64,000 nt of DNA from assembly GCA_017745175.1 (NCBI GenBank), contig JAGHZY010000015.1:1-64000 (forward strand), written 5' to 3'. How positions within the stretch are numbered: the first letter of the stretch is position 1; each line of letters opens with the position of its first letter. The notes below the pieces were generated by a model. The model was not told where the DNA came from. It ran no database searches and saw only the letters and a list, made by a program, of their open reading frames with translations. A program made the position numbers and the translations under genes. Positions 27,656-37,308 of this stretch are shown here, piece after piece. Origin of the DNA: Sphingopyxis sp. (lineage in GTDB: Bacteria > Pseudomonadota > Alphaproteobacteria > Sphingomonadales > Sphingomonadaceae).

Positions 27656-27969
27656 TCAAGTTCCTTTCATTGGCCTTGCCGGCGGACGGGAGAGCGCGTG
27701 AACAGCGGTATATCCGGCCCTCTGCGGGAGGGGGATCGGGCTGGTAGGGCGGCGCTAGCCAATCAGAGTGACAAGGGATGTGGCTCCATCGGAAACGCCA
27801 AGGATGCCCCAGCCCGGCGGCGGGAAGAGGCACAGTGTCGGCGTGTTGATATTATTATAACAGATTCGCAACAAAATTGCCAGCCCCGCGCGGAAATGCG
27901 TCGGTCAGCACCTTGACGGCCCCTCATACCCGTTTCAGGCTGAAACGAAACGACAGATAGGGAGCGGGT
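27656..27969. other. Divergent intergenic region between carD and an SDR gene
   Basis: About 310 bp. It holds the inferred carD promoter at 27854-27882 and a leader of about 190 nt. The leader region contains no long supportable ORF and no RNA family I recognise. The SDR side has only its ribosome binding site near the ATG. Confidence 0.5.
27854..27882 (-). promoter_or_regulatory. Promoter for carD
   Basis: On the minus strand, TGGCAA (27882-27877) and a perfect TATAAT (27859-27854) are separated by 17 bp. It is the best sigma-70-type match in the intergenic region and points at carD, giving a leader of nearly 200 nt. Confidence 0.55.
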
Positions 27970-28782
27970 ATGAAGGGTCAAGTCTGGTGGATCACGGGCG
28001 CCTCTTCGGGTATCGGGGCGGCGCTGGCGCGAGCGCTTGGTGCGCGCGGTGCGAAACTGATCCTGTCGGGTCGCAATGTCGCCGCACTCGAAACCGTTGC
28101 GGCCGACTGCGATACCGAAAAGCTGGTCCTGCCGTTCGAAGCGACCGACTATGCCGCCGTCCCGGCGATCGCGGAACAGGCCTGGGCGTGGCAGGGCCGC
28201 GTCGACGGGCTCGTCAATAACGCCGGCATCTCGCAGCGCAGCCTCGCAGTCGAGACAGAATTCGCCGTCTACCAGCAGATCATCGGCGTCGATCTGCTCG
28301 CGCCGATCGCGCTCACGCAGCAATTGTTGCCGCGCATGATTGGCGCGGGCGGCGGACAGATCATCGCGATCTCGAGCGTCGCGGGCATCGCCGGCGTCCC
28401 GCTGCGCAGCGCCTATTCGGCCGCGAAGCACGGCATCATCGGTTATCACGACGCGGTGCGCGCAGAGAATGAGCATCTGGGCCTGAAGGTCCTCGTCGTT
28501 GCGCCCGGATCGGTGCGCACCAACGTCAGCCGCAACGCGCTCAACGCCGACGGCAGCGTGCGCGGGGAGAGCGACGCCGCGATCGACAACGGCCTCTCGC
28601 CCGACCAAGCCGCGGCGCAGATGCTCGCGGCGGTTGGCGCGGGTACGCGCGAGCTGGTCGTCGCCGAGGGCGCCGAAGCCGCGATTGCCGGCCTGCGCCG
28701 CAGCGATCCCAACGCGCTGTTCGACCGCATGAGCGCGATGGTGCAGGCGGGCTATGCGCAGCAGATGAAAGCGCAGCGCTGA
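27970..28782 (+). CDS. SDR family oxidoreductase
   Basis: A 270-residue short-chain dehydrogenase/reductase. The cofactor motif GASSGIG (10-16), NNAG (83-86), and the active-site pair Tyr149 and Lys153 (AYSAAKHG) are present. The 'SDR family NAD(P)-dependent' assignment is safe; the substrate is not defined. A GGAGCGGGT ribosome binding site precedes the ATG. It converges on hppA across a strong terminator. Confidence 0.87.
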   Translation: MKGQVWWITGASSGIGAALARALGARGAKLILSGRNVAALETVAADCDTEKLVLPFEATDYAAVPAIAEQAWAWQGRVDGLVNNAGISQRSLAVETEFAVYQQIIGVDLLAPIALTQQLLPRMIGAGGGQIIAISSVAGIAGVPLRSAYSAAKHGIIGYHDAVRAENEHLGLKVLVVAPGSVRTNVSRNALNADGSVRGESDAAIDNGLSPDQAAAQMLAAVGAGTRELVVAEGAEAAIAGLRRSDPNALFDRMSAMVQAGYAQQMKAQR

Positions 28783-28800
28783 CCGCTGCAACGCGAACGA

Positions 28801-28834
28801 AAAAGCCCCGCCGGATCGCTCCGGCGGGGCTTTT
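28801..28834. terminator. Bidirectional terminator between the SDR gene and hppA
   Basis: Perfect 14-bp arms AAAAGCCCCGCCGG (28801-28814) and CCGGCGGGGCTTTT (28821-28834) with an ATCGCT loop. Confidence 0.9.
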
Positions 28835-28858
28835 CCTTGCCCGCAAGGACAGGACGGA

Positions 28859-30976
28859 TCAGACCGCGCCGTGCGCCAGCGCCGCGAGGAGCAGGATCGC
28901 CACGATATTGGTGATCTTGATCATCGGGTTGACCGCCGGCCCCGCGGTATCCTTGTACGGATCGCCGACAGTGTCGCCTGTGACAGCCGCCTTATGGGCC
29001 TCGCTGCCCTTGCCGCCGTGGTTGCCATCTTCGATATACTTCTTGGCATTGTCCCATGCGCCGCCGCCCGAAGTCATCGAAATGGCGACGAACAGCCCGC
29101 CGACGATCACGCCGAGCAGGAGCGCACCGAGCGCTTCGAGCGCCGCCGCAGGACCGGCAACGCCGCGGATCACGAGGAACACGACGATCGGCGCGAGCAC
29201 CGGAAGCAGCGACGGAATGATCATTTCCTTGATCGCAGCCTTGGTGACGAGATCGACTGTACGCGCATAGTCGGGCTTGCTCTCATAGGTCATGATGCCC
29301 GGGTTGTTCTTGAACTGCTCGCGAACATCCTTGACGACCTCGCCTGCCGCACGGCCGACCGCGGTCATGCCGAACGCGCCGAACAGATATGGCAGCAGCG
29401 CGCCGAGCAGCAGCCCGACGATGACATAGGGCGACGACAGCGAGAAACTCAGCGGCTCGGTCAGCCCCAGCTTGGCCGAATATTCGGTGATGTCGGCGGT
29501 GTAGGTGCCGAACAGCACCAGCGCAGCAAGACCCGCAGACCCGATGGCATAGCCCTTCGTCACCGCCTTGGTCGTGTTGCCCACGGCGTCGAGCAGGTCG
29601 GTCTTTTCGCGAACGCTGTCGTCGAGGCCCGCCATTTCGGCGATGCCACCGGCGTTGTCGGTGACCGGGCCATAGGCGTCGAGCGCGACGACCATGCCGG
29701 CAAGCGCGAGCATCGAGGTGGCGGCAAAGGCGATACCGACGATCCCCGCCGTCTGGAACGCGACGACGATACCGACACAGATGACGAGCGTCGGCAGCGC
29801 GGTCGATTCAAGGCTGATGGCAAGGCCCTGAATGACGTTCGTGCCGTGACCCGTTTCCGAAGCCTTGGCGATCGAGCGCACCGGGCGATAATTGGTGCCG
29901 GTGTAATATTCGGTGATCCAGATGATCAGGCCGGTGATAACGAGGCCGAGCAGCGAGCAGTAGAACAGGTCCCACCCGTTGAAGGTCTGACCGGTCACCG
30001 CCGTATCCATGTCGCCCTTCAGCACATAGCTGGTCGAGAACCAGATCGCCGGGACCGAGAGGACCGCGGTGACAAGGAAGCCCTTGTACATCGCGCCCAT
30101 CACATTTTTTCCGCCGCCGAGACGGACGAAATAGGTGCCGATGATCGAGGTGATAATGCAGACGCCGCCCATCAGCAGCGGCAGGCTCATCAGCGGGAGA
30201 AGCATGTCGCCCGCGCTCTTCAGCAGCAACGCGATCAACACCATCGTGGCGCCGACGGTGACGACATAGGTTTCGAAAAGGTCGGCGGCCATGCCGGCGC
30301 AGTCGCCGACATTATCGCCGACATTGTCGGCGATCACCGCGGGGTTGCGTGGGTCGTCTTCGGGAATTCCGGCCTCGACCTTGCCGACAAGGTCTGCACC
30401 GACGTCCGCGGCCTTGGTGAAGATGCCGCCGCCGAGACGCGCGAAGATCGAGATGAGCGAAGCGCCGAACGCGAGCGCGACGAGCGCGTCGACGACGGTG
30501 CGGTCGTCGCCGCCGACCGTGAAGCCGCCGGGCCCGATAAGGTACCAGAAGAAGACCGAGATCGCGAGCAAGGCAAGGCCGGCCACGAGCAGGCCGGTGA
30601 TCGCCCCGGCGCGGAACGCCATGGTGAGGCCTGCCTGCAGCCCGGTCTGCGCGGCCGAGGCAGTACGGACATTGGCCTTGACCGAGATGTTCATGCCGAC
30701 GAACCCGGCAACGCCCGACAGGACCGCGCCGATGACAAAACCCGTCGCCGAGATCGGGCCGAGAAACCAGCCGACGAGAATGGCGACGACGACGCCGACG
30801 ATGGCGATGGTACGATATTGGCGGCCCAGATAGGCCTTGGCGCCCTCCTGAATGGCGGCGGCGATTTCCTGCATCTTCTCATTACCGGCGGAGGCGCTGA
30901 GCACCTGCCGCGAGGTAATGAATCCATAGAGCACAGCCAAAAGGCCGCACGCTATCGCGATCAAAACCGGATTCAT
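28859..30976 (-). CDS. hppA: K+-independent-type membrane proton pyrophosphatase
   Basis: A 705-residue membrane pump with about 16 helices that couples pyrophosphate hydrolysis to proton transport. The pyrophosphate/Mg site [11 protein letters not shown] (191-201) and [20 protein letters not shown] follow the family. The residues that decide potassium use, Lys470 and Thr473 in [10 protein letters not shown], match K+-independent proton pumps (K+-dependent forms have Ala and Gly/other). The start MNPVLIA has a GGAAGGAAGC ribosome binding site; an ATG seven codons upstream is possible. Confidence 0.95.
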   Translation of the reverse strand: MNPVLIAIACGLLAVLYGFITSRQVLSASAGNEKMQEIAAAIQEGAKAYLGRQYRTIAIVGVVVAILVGWFLGPISATGFVIGAVLSGVAGFVGMNISVKANVRTASAAQTGLQAGLTMAFRAGAITGLLVAGLALLAISVFFWYLIGPGGFTVGGDDRTVVDALVALAFGASLISIFARLGGGIFTKAADVGADLVGKVEAGIPEDDPRNPAVIADNVGDNVGDCAGMAADLFETYVVTVGATMVLIALLLKSAGDMLLPLMSLPLLMGGVCIITSIIGTYFVRLGGGKNVMGAMYKGFLVTAVLSVPAIWFSTSYVLKGDMDTAVTGQTFNGWDLFYCSLLGLVITGLIIWITEYYTGTNYRPVRSIAKASETGHGTNVIQGLAISLESTALPTLVICVGIVVAFQTAGIVGIAFAATSMLALAGMVVALDAYGPVTDNAGGIAEMAGLDDSVREKTDLLDAVGNTTKAVTKGYAIGSAGLAALVLFGTYTADITEYSAKLGLTEPLSFSLSSPYVIVGLLLGALLPYLFGAFGMTAVGRAAGEVVKDVREQFKNNPGIMTYESKPDYARTVDLVTKAAIKEMIIPSLLPVLAPIVVFLVIRGVAGPAAALEALGALLLGVIVGGLFVAISMTSGGGAWDNAKKYIEDGNHGGKGSEAHKAAVTGDTVGDPYKDTAGPAVNPMIKITNIVAILLLAALAHGAV

Positions 30977-31158
30977 GCGTGTTGCTTCCTTCCCCATGAG
31001 AAGGGCGACGCAGAAGATAGCAGTCGAGCACGTCCGACTTATTGATGCCGGTTCGCTCTCTCCCCTGATGCGACCGCCCCAAATTTGGACGCCGATTTAT
31101 GGGAAGAAAGAAAGCGAGGCGCAACCCCGGTTATTCGGCGCTTTTCCGTGATTTCGGC

Positions 31159-32091
31159 TCAGTGCATGAAACCGAGCCGCTCGGGCAGTGCGATGCGTTG
31201 CGCCCGGTGGGTCAGCATGATTCCCTCGCCTACTCCGGCATGGCCGAGCGGCGTCACCGCCACATTCAGTCCGGCCGCAATCGCCCGGATCGCCTCCGCA
31301 GCGCCGGGATCAGCGGCGAACAACAGCTGGTAATCGTCGCCCGCGGTTGCGGCCGCAAGCCGCGTGTCGAGCACGTCGGGTCGCACCGCGAGCAGCGCCG
31401 CCGACAGCGGGATCGATTCGAGCATGAGGCCGATCTCGCACCCGCTCGCCTCCGCCATCCGCCGCGCGTCGATCAGCAGGCCGTCGGAGACGTCCATCAT
31501 CGCATGGACGTGGTTTGCCACCGCCTGTCCGAAGGCCAGTTGCGGCTGCGGCCGGTTGTAGGCGGCCAGACAGGTTTCGTTCGCATCTTCCTGTCCCAGC
31601 CGCATCGCAAGACCGAGCCCGGCATTGCCGATCGTCCCCGTCACCCAGATCCTATCGCCCGGCCGGACGCCGCTTCGCGCGGGAGCGCCCGTGGCGGGCG
31701 CTTTCCCGATAGCGGTCAGGCCGAAGGTGCGCGGCGCGCCCGCGGGAATGCTCACCGTATCGCCACCGAGCAGCGGCACTTCATATCGGCGCAGCACTTC
31801 GCCAAGGCCGCGAACGAAAGCCGCGTCCCAAAGTTCGTCGCCGGTCAGGCTATAACCGACGAGCACGCCGAGCGGCGCCGCGCCCTTGGCGGCGAGATCC
31901 GACAGATTCACGGCGACGAGCTTCCACGCGACATCCTGCGGTCGCTCGTCGGGAAGGAAATGGATGCCTTCGACGATCATGTCGTGCGTCAGGACCAGAT
32001 CGCCCAGCACCGCGGCGTCGTCGGCGAGGCCGCGCGCGGCGGAACCGGTCGCGATGGCGCGCAGGCGGGCGATGAAATCGGCTTCGCTCAT
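31159..32091 (-). CDS. thiL: Thiamine-monophosphate kinase
   Basis: Final step of thiamine pyrophosphate synthesis, phosphorylating thiamine monophosphate with ATP. The 310-residue product has the AIR-synthase-like ATP-binding elements DDAAVLGDLVLTHDMIVEG, NLSDLAAKGAAPLG, GGDTVS and MMDVSDGLLIDARRMAEAS. The start MSEADF matches the family. It follows nusB by 120 bp in the hisG-hisD-nusB-thiL run, with an inverted-repeat element between them. Confidence 0.93.
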   Translation of the reverse strand: MSEADFIARLRAIATGSAARGLADDAAVLGDLVLTHDMIVEGIHFLPDERPQDVAWKLVAVNLSDLAAKGAAPLGVLVGYSLTGDELWDAAFVRGLGEVLRRYEVPLLGGDTVSIPAGAPRTFGLTAIGKAPATGAPARSGVRPGDRIWVTGTIGNAGLGLAMRLGQEDANETCLAAYNRPQPQLAFGQAVANHVHAMMDVSDGLLIDARRMAEASGCEIGLMLESIPLSAALLAVRPDVLDTRLAAATAGDDYQLLFAADPGAAEAIRAIAAGLNVAVTPLGHAGVGEGIMLTHRAQRIALPERLGFMH

Positions 32092-32124
32092 ACTACCCCC
32101 TCGTTCGATACGGGGCACTCTCGT

Positions 32125-32206
32125 CCGTTCGTGTCGAGCGAAGTCGAGACACCCATCGAGACAGGACGAGGTCGAGAGACATCCCGACTTCGCCCGATGC
32201 GAACGG
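32125..32206. repeat. Inverted-repeat element with GTCGAGCGAAGTC core
   Basis: 21-nt arms at 32125-32145 and 32186-32206 match at 18 of 21 positions when inverted, around about 40 bp. The core TCGTGTCGAGCGAAGTCGAG is a motif I associate with dispersed repeats of sphingomonads. It fills the nusB-thiL gap. Confidence 0.65.
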
Positions 32207-32211
32207 ATATC

Positions 32212-32667
32212 CTATGCGCTGGTTCCCCGCACATCCTTGCCGATCGCATCGAGCAGCCCGTTGGCGAAGCCCGCCTCGCGCGTATCAAAGAATGCCTTAG
32301 CGACATCGACATATTCGCTGACCACCGCGCCGACCGGCACGTCGCCGCGTGCGAGCAGCTCGTAGACGCCGGCGCGCAGGATCGCCTTCATCGTGCGGTC
32401 GAGCCGCTCCATCGACCAGCCGTTTGCCAGACGCGCAACGATCGCGGCGTCAATCTCTTCGGAACGCGCCAGTGCGCCCTTCACGATATCGTCGAAAAAG
32501 GCGGTGTCGGCGTCGGCATATTCGGCATCCTCGATCGTCGCGCCGATGCGGTGCATATGGAATTCGTGGATCAGCTTGGCGACCGGAGTCGCCTCCATCT
32601 CGTGCTGATAAAGCGCCTGCACGGCGGCGAGGCGGGCGGCGGAACGGGACTGGGCGCGTTTGTTCAT
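32212..32667 (-). CDS. nusB: Transcription antitermination factor NusB
   Basis: NusB binds boxA with S10 in antitermination complexes, especially on rRNA operons. The 151-residue all-helical product shows ARLAAVQALYQHEMEAT at the start and ILRAGVYELLARGDVPVGAV near the C-terminus, both NusB-like. It is followed by thiL and preceded by hisD, a conserved order in alphaproteobacteria. Confidence 0.95.
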   Translation of the reverse strand: MNKRAQSRSAARLAAVQALYQHEMEATPVAKLIHEFHMHRIGATIEDAEYADADTAFFDDIVKGALARSEEIDAAIVARLANGWSMERLDRTMKAILRAGVYELLARGDVPVGAVVSEYVDVAKAFFDTREAGFANGLLDAIGKDVRGTSA

Positions 32668-32674
32668 GGCTTTT

Positions 32675-33967
32675 CTACTTTAAACGATTCTGGACACTGA
32701 GCGCATGGGCGGGAAGCCCCTCGGCGCCGGCAAGGGCAACCGCGGCCGGACCGATCGCGGCAAGGCTCGCTTCGTCGAGCGCGAGGAAGCTTGTGCGCTT
32801 CATGAAGTCGGTGACCGACAGCCCGCTCGAAAAGCGCGCGCGCCGCCCGGTGGGGAGGACATGGTTCGGACCCGCGACATAATCGCCGATCGCTTCGGGG
32901 GTCTGGCGACCGAGAAAGACCGATCCGGCGTGGCGCACGCTGGCAAAGAGCGCGTCGGCTTCGACCGGATCGACCGCGAGCTCGAGATGTTCGGGCGCGA
33001 GCCTGTCGCACAAGGGGATCGCATCAGCGAGGCTCGGGACGACGATCACCGCGCCGTTATCGGCCCAGCTCGCATGCATCGTCGGCGCCGTCGACAGCGT
33101 CGGGATGACGTACGCGACCGCCGCCGCCACTGCATCGGCGAAATCGCCGTCGTCGGTGAACAGGATCGACTGGCTCGTCGGGTCATGCTCGGCCTGGCTC
33201 AGCAGGTCGGCAGCGATGACATGCGGTTCGTTTTTCGCGTCGGCGACGACGACGATCTCGCTCGGCCCCGCGACCATGTCGATACCGACGACGCCGTAGA
33301 GCTGGCGCTTCGCCTCGGCGACCCAAGCGTTGCCGGGACCGGTGACGACGTCGACCGGCGCGATCTTCCGGGTGCCATAAGCGAGCGCAGCAATCGCCTG
33401 CGCGCCGCCCACGCGCCAGATCTCGTCAACCCCGCCGACATGCGCCGCGGCCATCACCACCGGATTGATCTCGCCGACCGGCGTCGGGGTCATCATCACG
33501 ATGCGTTCGACCCCCGCAACCTTCGCGGGAAGGATGTTCATGAGCACCGACGAGGGATAGGCCGCACGCCCGCCGGGGACATAGACTCCGGCGGCATCGA
33601 CGCCCCGCCACCGTGCGCCAAGCCGCGCCCCGGCCGCGTCGCGATAGTCACGATCCTCGGGAAGCTGCGCGGCGTGATAGGCGCGGATGCGGTCGGCAGC
33701 GAGGTTCAGCGCATCGCGGAGGTCCGGCGCGAGGCCCTCGTAGGCGGCCGCGCATTCTTCCTTCGAGATGCTCCAGCCGCTCGCGTCCAGATCGAAGCGA
33801 TCGAACTTCGCGGTGTAGTCGGCGAGCGCCGCGTCACCCCCCGCCTTCACGCGCGCGATGATCGCCGCGACATCTGCCGATACATCGGACGCGCTCTCGC
33901 GCCGATCATTGACCAGCGCATCGAACTCGGCCGCAAAGCCGGGCGCGGAAGCATCAAGCCGTCGCAT
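32675..33967 (-). CDS. hisD: Histidinol dehydrogenase
   Basis: Last enzyme of histidine synthesis; oxidises histidinol to histidine with two NAD+. The 430-residue product has [34 protein letters not shown], and the catalytic/zinc region [12 protein letters not shown], and ends with the family segment around [12 protein letters not shown]. The start MRRLDAS overlaps the hisG coding end by 14 bp, which indicates coupled translation. The nusB gene is 7 bp downstream. Confidence 0.97.
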   Translation of the reverse strand: MRRLDASAPGFAAEFDALVNDRRESASDVSADVAAIIARVKAGGDAALADYTAKFDRFDLDASGWSISKEECAAAYEGLAPDLRDALNLAADRIRAYHAAQLPEDRDYRDAAGARLGARWRGVDAAGVYVPGGRAAYPSSVLMNILPAKVAGVERIVMMTPTPVGEINPVVMAAAHVGGVDEIWRVGGAQAIAALAYGTRKIAPVDVVTGPGNAWVAEAKRQLYGVVGIDMVAGPSEIVVVADAKNEPHVIAADLLSQAEHDPTSQSILFTDDGDFADAVAAAVAYVIPTLSTAPTMHASWADNGAVIVVPSLADAIPLCDRLAPEHLELAVDPVEADALFASVRHAGSVFLGRQTPEAIGDYVAGPNHVLPTGRRARFSSGLSVTDFMKRTSFLALDEASLAAIGPAAVALAGAEGLPAHALSVQNRLK

Positions 33968-34616
33968 CGCCCTGCCCCACCGCCTGACGGAATTTCTCGA
34001 CAAGCGCGGGCACTTCGGCCGAGCGCAGCTTGAACGCCGCGCGGTTGACGATCAGCCGCGCCGAAACCTCGCTGATGACCGTCTGCTCGGCGAGCGCATT
34101 TTCGACGAGCGTGCGGCCGGTCGAAACCAGGTCGACGATGTGCGACGCGAGCCCCAGCTTCGGCGCAATCTCCATCGCGCCGTTCAATTTGATGCATTCG
34201 GCCTGGATACCCTGCGCCGCGAACCAGCGGCGTGTCGTTGCAGGATATTTGGTCGCAACACGGATATGGCTTTCGCCGAGCCCCGGCGGCGCGCTGTCCT
34301 CGGGCCCCGCAAGCGACAGGCGGCAATGGCCGATGCCTAGGTCGACCGGCGCGTAAAGCTCCGAATAGCCGAACTCGTCGACCACGTCCGACCCGACGAT
34401 GCCGAGCTGCGCCGCGCCGTGCGCGACGAAGGTCGCGACATCGAACGCGCGCACGCGGATCAGCGAGACATGCGGCTGATTTGTCCCAAAAATTAACGCC
34501 CTGCTTTTCTTGTCGAAAAACTCGTCTGACGGCTCTATCCCGACGCGCGCAAGCAGGGGCAGCGCCTCGTCGAGGATACGCCCTTTCGGGATGGCAAAGA
34601 TGATCGGTTCGGGCAT
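33954..34616 (-). CDS. hisG: ATP phosphoribosyltransferase, short form
   Basis: First enzyme of histidine synthesis (ATP plus PRPP). At 220 residues it is the short HisG form, which lacks the C-terminal regulatory ACT-like domain and normally needs HisZ as a regulatory subunit. Motifs include [29 protein letters not shown], and the PRPP-binding segment [18 protein letters not shown]. No hisZ is in this window. It overlaps hisD. Confidence 0.96.
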   Translation of the reverse strand: MPEPIIFAIPKGRILDEALPLLARVGIEPSDEFFDKKSRALIFGTNQPHVSLIRVRAFDVATFVAHGAAQLGIVGSDVVDEFGYSELYAPVDLGIGHCRLSLAGPEDSAPPGLGESHIRVATKYPATTRRWFAAQGIQAECIKLNGAMEIAPKLGLASHIVDLVSTGRTLVENALAEQTVISEVSARLIVNRAAFKLRSAEVPALVEKFRQAVGQGDATA

Positions 34617-34655
34617 AAGCTTGCGCGCCCATAAGCGGCGAGAGGAAAAAGGGCA

Positions 34656-35750
34656 ATGAGCGAGCGCTACCAGCCGATCGACATGGCCGAAACCGGTCCG
34701 AAAGCCGTCCGCACCGCCTTCGCCAATCAGGTCGCCTATTGCCGTGCGAATGATGCGCGAGTCACCGCCCGGGTCGTGGCCGCACTGGCTGCGCTGCTCG
34801 ACAAGCCTGCCAGCGAATTCGCGCGCCGCATCGCCGGCTGGAAGGGCGCCCCGCTTGCCGATGCGCTACCGCTCCGTGCCGCGGGGGGCATCCACGCGCT
34901 CCATCTGTCCGAAGCGGCGCACGAACTCGCGCCGATCTATGCCGATGCCGAGGATATCAATGACGAGGCGGTCGTGGCTGGCATCATTCGCCGCCACGAA
35001 GCCGCTTTGCTCCCGTGGCTCGATGGGCCGCCGCAGACAAACGAGGCCGGGCGTTCGTCCAACTTCATCGCCGCGATGCTCTGGCTTGCCGAGCAGGGGC
35101 TGCCCCCGCGCTTCGACTGCCTCGAGATCGGATCGAGCGCGGGGATTAACCTGATGATCGACCGCTATCATTACGACCTCGGCGGCGTGCATGTCGGGCC
35201 ACACCCGGGCGCGATCGCGTTCACGCCCGAATGGCGCGGCAACCATCCGCCCCAGCATGCCATCGAGATTGCGAGTCTGAAGGGCTGCGACGTCGCGCCG
35301 GTCGACCTGACCGATCCCGCCGACGCGCTGCGACTCAAGGCCTATATATGGCCCGAGCACGCAATCCGCTTCGCGCGCATGGAGGCCGCCGTCGCCGAGG
35401 CGCAGAAGCGGAAGCCGGACCTCGTCAAGGCCAACGCCGCCGATTTCGTCGAGGCCGAACTCGCGAAGCCGCAAGCTGAAGGCACGACGCGTGTGCTCAT
35501 GCACTCGATCGTCTGGCAATATGTCCCCGCCGACCAGCAGGAGCGCGTAACCGCAGCGATGGAAGCTGCCGGCGCGCGCGCAACGCCCGATCGCCCGCTC
35601 GCGTGGATCGCGCTCGAGGCCAACCGGACGGTGCATCACCATGAGCTTGTCATGCGTTACTGGCCGGGCGGCGAAGCGCCGAAACTGATCGGCCGCGCCC
35701 ATGCGCACGGCGCGTGGATCGAGTGGCTGGCGCGCGGGGCCCTGCCCTAG
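34656..35750 (+). CDS. DUF2332 family protein
   Basis: A 364-residue protein of DUF2332, unknown function. The sequence [17 protein letters not shown] (about 155-171) resembles a methyltransferase SAM-binding loop, and the C-terminus has [13 protein letters not shown]. It is divergent from hisG by 39 bp. The resemblance to a methyltransferase is suggestive only. Confidence 0.82.
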   Translation: MSERYQPIDMAETGPKAVRTAFANQVAYCRANDARVTARVVAALAALLDKPASEFARRIAGWKGAPLADALPLRAAGGIHALHLSEAAHELAPIYADAEDINDEAVVAGIIRRHEAALLPWLDGPPQTNEAGRSSNFIAAMLWLAEQGLPPRFDCLEIGSSAGINLMIDRYHYDLGGVHVGPHPGAIAFTPEWRGNHPPQHAIEIASLKGCDVAPVDLTDPADALRLKAYIWPEHAIRFARMEAAVAEAQKRKPDLVKANAADFVEAELAKPQAEGTTRVLMHSIVWQYVPADQQERVTAAMEAAGARATPDRPLAWIALEANRTVHHHELVMRYWPGGEAPKLIGRAHAHGAWIEWLARGALP

Positions 35751-36214
35751 AGCCGCGCTTCGAGACGCGCGAGCAGTTGCTGCACCGGAGTGACGGCGGG
35801 CGCTTCCCATCCCGCCTCCAGTTTCGCAATCCGTTCGAACAGGCGCTCGCTTGCCGTAATGATCCGGCGGACCGGCTCGTCGAACCCTGCGCAGACGTAC
35901 CAGTCGGCGGCCACCGGGCTACCGATCCGCGCCGCGCTGTCGTTCGGTCCCGCGCCAGGGTCGCCCGCGAACATCGCGCGACGATGGAGCAGCCATGCAA
36001 TGACGTGCATCAGTCGCGTCGTCGTCTTGAGCGACTCGCACGCGAGGCCGATCTGCGCCGTCGCGTCGCCGGCAACGCTGCCGAGATCGCGCTGCACGGC
36101 AAAGGCCGCATGCGCCTCGTCGGCGAGCAGCATCGCCTCGACATAGAGATTTTCGACCTGCGCACGCTGCACAGGCACATCGATTGCCACCATGTCTGTT
36201 CGCCCACCGACCAT
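35747..36214 (-). CDS. rcdA: DUF1465/RcdA family protein
   Basis: A 155-residue helical protein of DUF1465, the family of RcdA, a Caulobacter adaptor helping ClpXP degrade CtrA. Elements seen are VYVEAMLLADEAHAAF-like (YVEAMLLADEAHAAFAVQRD), ACESLKTTTRLMHVIAWLLH, and AARIGSPVAADWYV. An ATG at 36193 (MVAIDV) is an alternative start. It overlaps the DUF2332 stop by 4 bp. It supports an alphaproteobacterial cell-cycle circuit, though CtrA itself is not here. Confidence 0.83.
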   Translation of the reverse strand: MVGGRTDMVAIDVPVQRAQVENLYVEAMLLADEAHAAFAVQRDLGSVAGDATAQIGLACESLKTTTRLMHVIAWLLHRRAMFAGDPGAGPNDSAARIGSPVAADWYVCAGFDEPVRRIITASERLFERIAKLEAGWEAPAVTPVQQLLARLEARL

Positions 36215-36304
36215 GACCTGTGGAATGCCATGCTCCCTGCCCCGCAGGCAATCACGGTAACCATGATTTGCCGCCGGTGTCCCGTTTTGATTCAGGCCGT
36301 TAGT

Positions 36305-36502
36305 TCAGGCGATGATATCGGGCAGCAGCTGATCTTCGCACCAGGCGATCTCGTCGCGAAGCCTGAGCTTGCGTTTCTTCAGCCGCGCGAGCTGCAGCTG
36401 GTCGGATGCAGTTCCTTCGGCGAGCGCGATGATCGCGGCATCAAGGTCGCGATGCTCGACGCGAAGCAGTTCCAGGCGCTGGGCAATTTCCTCGGGGCTC
36501 AC
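36305..36502 (-). CDS. DUF465/YdcH family protein
   Basis: A 65-residue protein with the helical DUF465 pattern (SPEEIAQRLELLRVEHRDLD, ARLKKRKLRLRDEIAWCED). It is highly charged and predicted to form a coiled coil. Function of the family is unknown. It is divergent from a second, shorter DUF465 gene 120 bp away. Confidence 0.82.
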   Translation of the reverse strand: MSPEEIAQRLELLRVEHRDLDAAIIALAEGTASDQLQLARLKKRKLRLRDEIAWCEDQLLPDIIA

Positions 36503-36625
36503 ATGACCTCCCTGCCACGTTCACCACTGGTCCGCAACGGGGACCGCCCCACCGAATCGCCACGACATCGGGGCTGTTTCGTGATTTACTTCGCCTTGCC
36601 CATCGAGTCGAAAAGGAGAATGCCA

Positions 36626-36784
36626 ATGAGCACGTCGCACCTTTCCACCCTGAAGTCCCGCCACGCGGACCTCGATGTGAAAATTGCGAATGAAGAGCGC
36701 CGCCCCGCCCCCGATACCGGCGTGCTTGCGCAGCTCAAGAAGCAGAAACTGAAACTCAAGGAAGAGATGCTCGCGATCGGCTGA
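36626..36784 (+). CDS. Second DUF465/YdcH family protein
   Basis: A 52-residue protein; LSTLKSRHADLDVKIANEER and QLKKQKLKLKEEM match DUF465. The ATG at 36626 is preferred because AGGAG (36614-36618) is 7 nt away; the ATG two codons earlier is only 1 nt from it. It forms a pair with the divergent gene at 36305-36502. Confidence 0.8.
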   Translation: MSTSHLSTLKSRHADLDVKIANEERRPAPDTGVLAQLKKQKLKLKEEMLAIG

Positions 36785-36830
36785 TCGCCAGCGCTATCGC
36801 CACGCTGATGCCACCCTGTTCAAGGACGCA

Positions 36831-37220
36831 TCAGCGCCGGCGATAGAGGGCCCCCGTCTCGAGGCCCGTTCGCCGCAGATACGGCGGCAGATCGGACGGC
36901 GAAACCACCTGACGGCGTACCGCCTGCGGATCGATCGCCCGGTCGAATGCAATGCCGAACTTGCCCTCGCCCACCCAGATGACTCGGCCCGAAACCGGTC
37001 CGACATTGAGCAGCTGAGCCGCCACCGCGGCGCCCTGCGCGACGGTCACTGCGGCTTCGGCCAGCATCCCGCCGGGCGACAGGTTGCGCACGCGTACGGT
37101 GACGGGATCGCGGCTGTCCGGCAGAATCAGGCTCGCCTGCATGAACAGGCTGTCGCGGTCGGCGCCGCGCGATAGAGCCGCGACTTCCTCGTCCACCGAT
37201 GTCGGTCGTTGCGAATCCAT
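36831..37220 (-). CDS. PilZ domain protein
   Basis: A 129-residue single-domain PilZ-like protein. The strand pattern FMQASLILPDSRDPVTVRVRN and LSPGGMLAEA resembles the PilZ DxSxxG-type region, and IWVGEGKFGIAFDR is a typical late strand. The classical RxxxR c-di-GMP motif is not clear, so binding of c-di-GMP is uncertain. It is upstream of dksA's end on the same strand. Confidence 0.72.
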   Translation of the reverse strand: MDSQRPTSVDEEVAALSRGADRDSLFMQASLILPDSRDPVTVRVRNLSPGGMLAEAAVTVAQGAAVAAQLLNVGPVSGRVIWVGEGKFGIAFDRAIDPQAVRRQVVSPSDLPPYLRRTGLETGALYRRR

Positions 37221-37308
37221 TGGCGCCCCATTCCTCAAGCCGTCGAGGCAAGAAATCTACGGGTCAGCCGTTGCGGAAACGTAAATGGGACGCGAAGTCC
37301 CCGGGCAA

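Noticed and set aside
28871-31045. A 724-codon + strand frame opposite hppA
   Set aside because: It mirrors the strongly conserved pyrophosphatase gene; the composition is Asp/Arg/Gly-rich noise.
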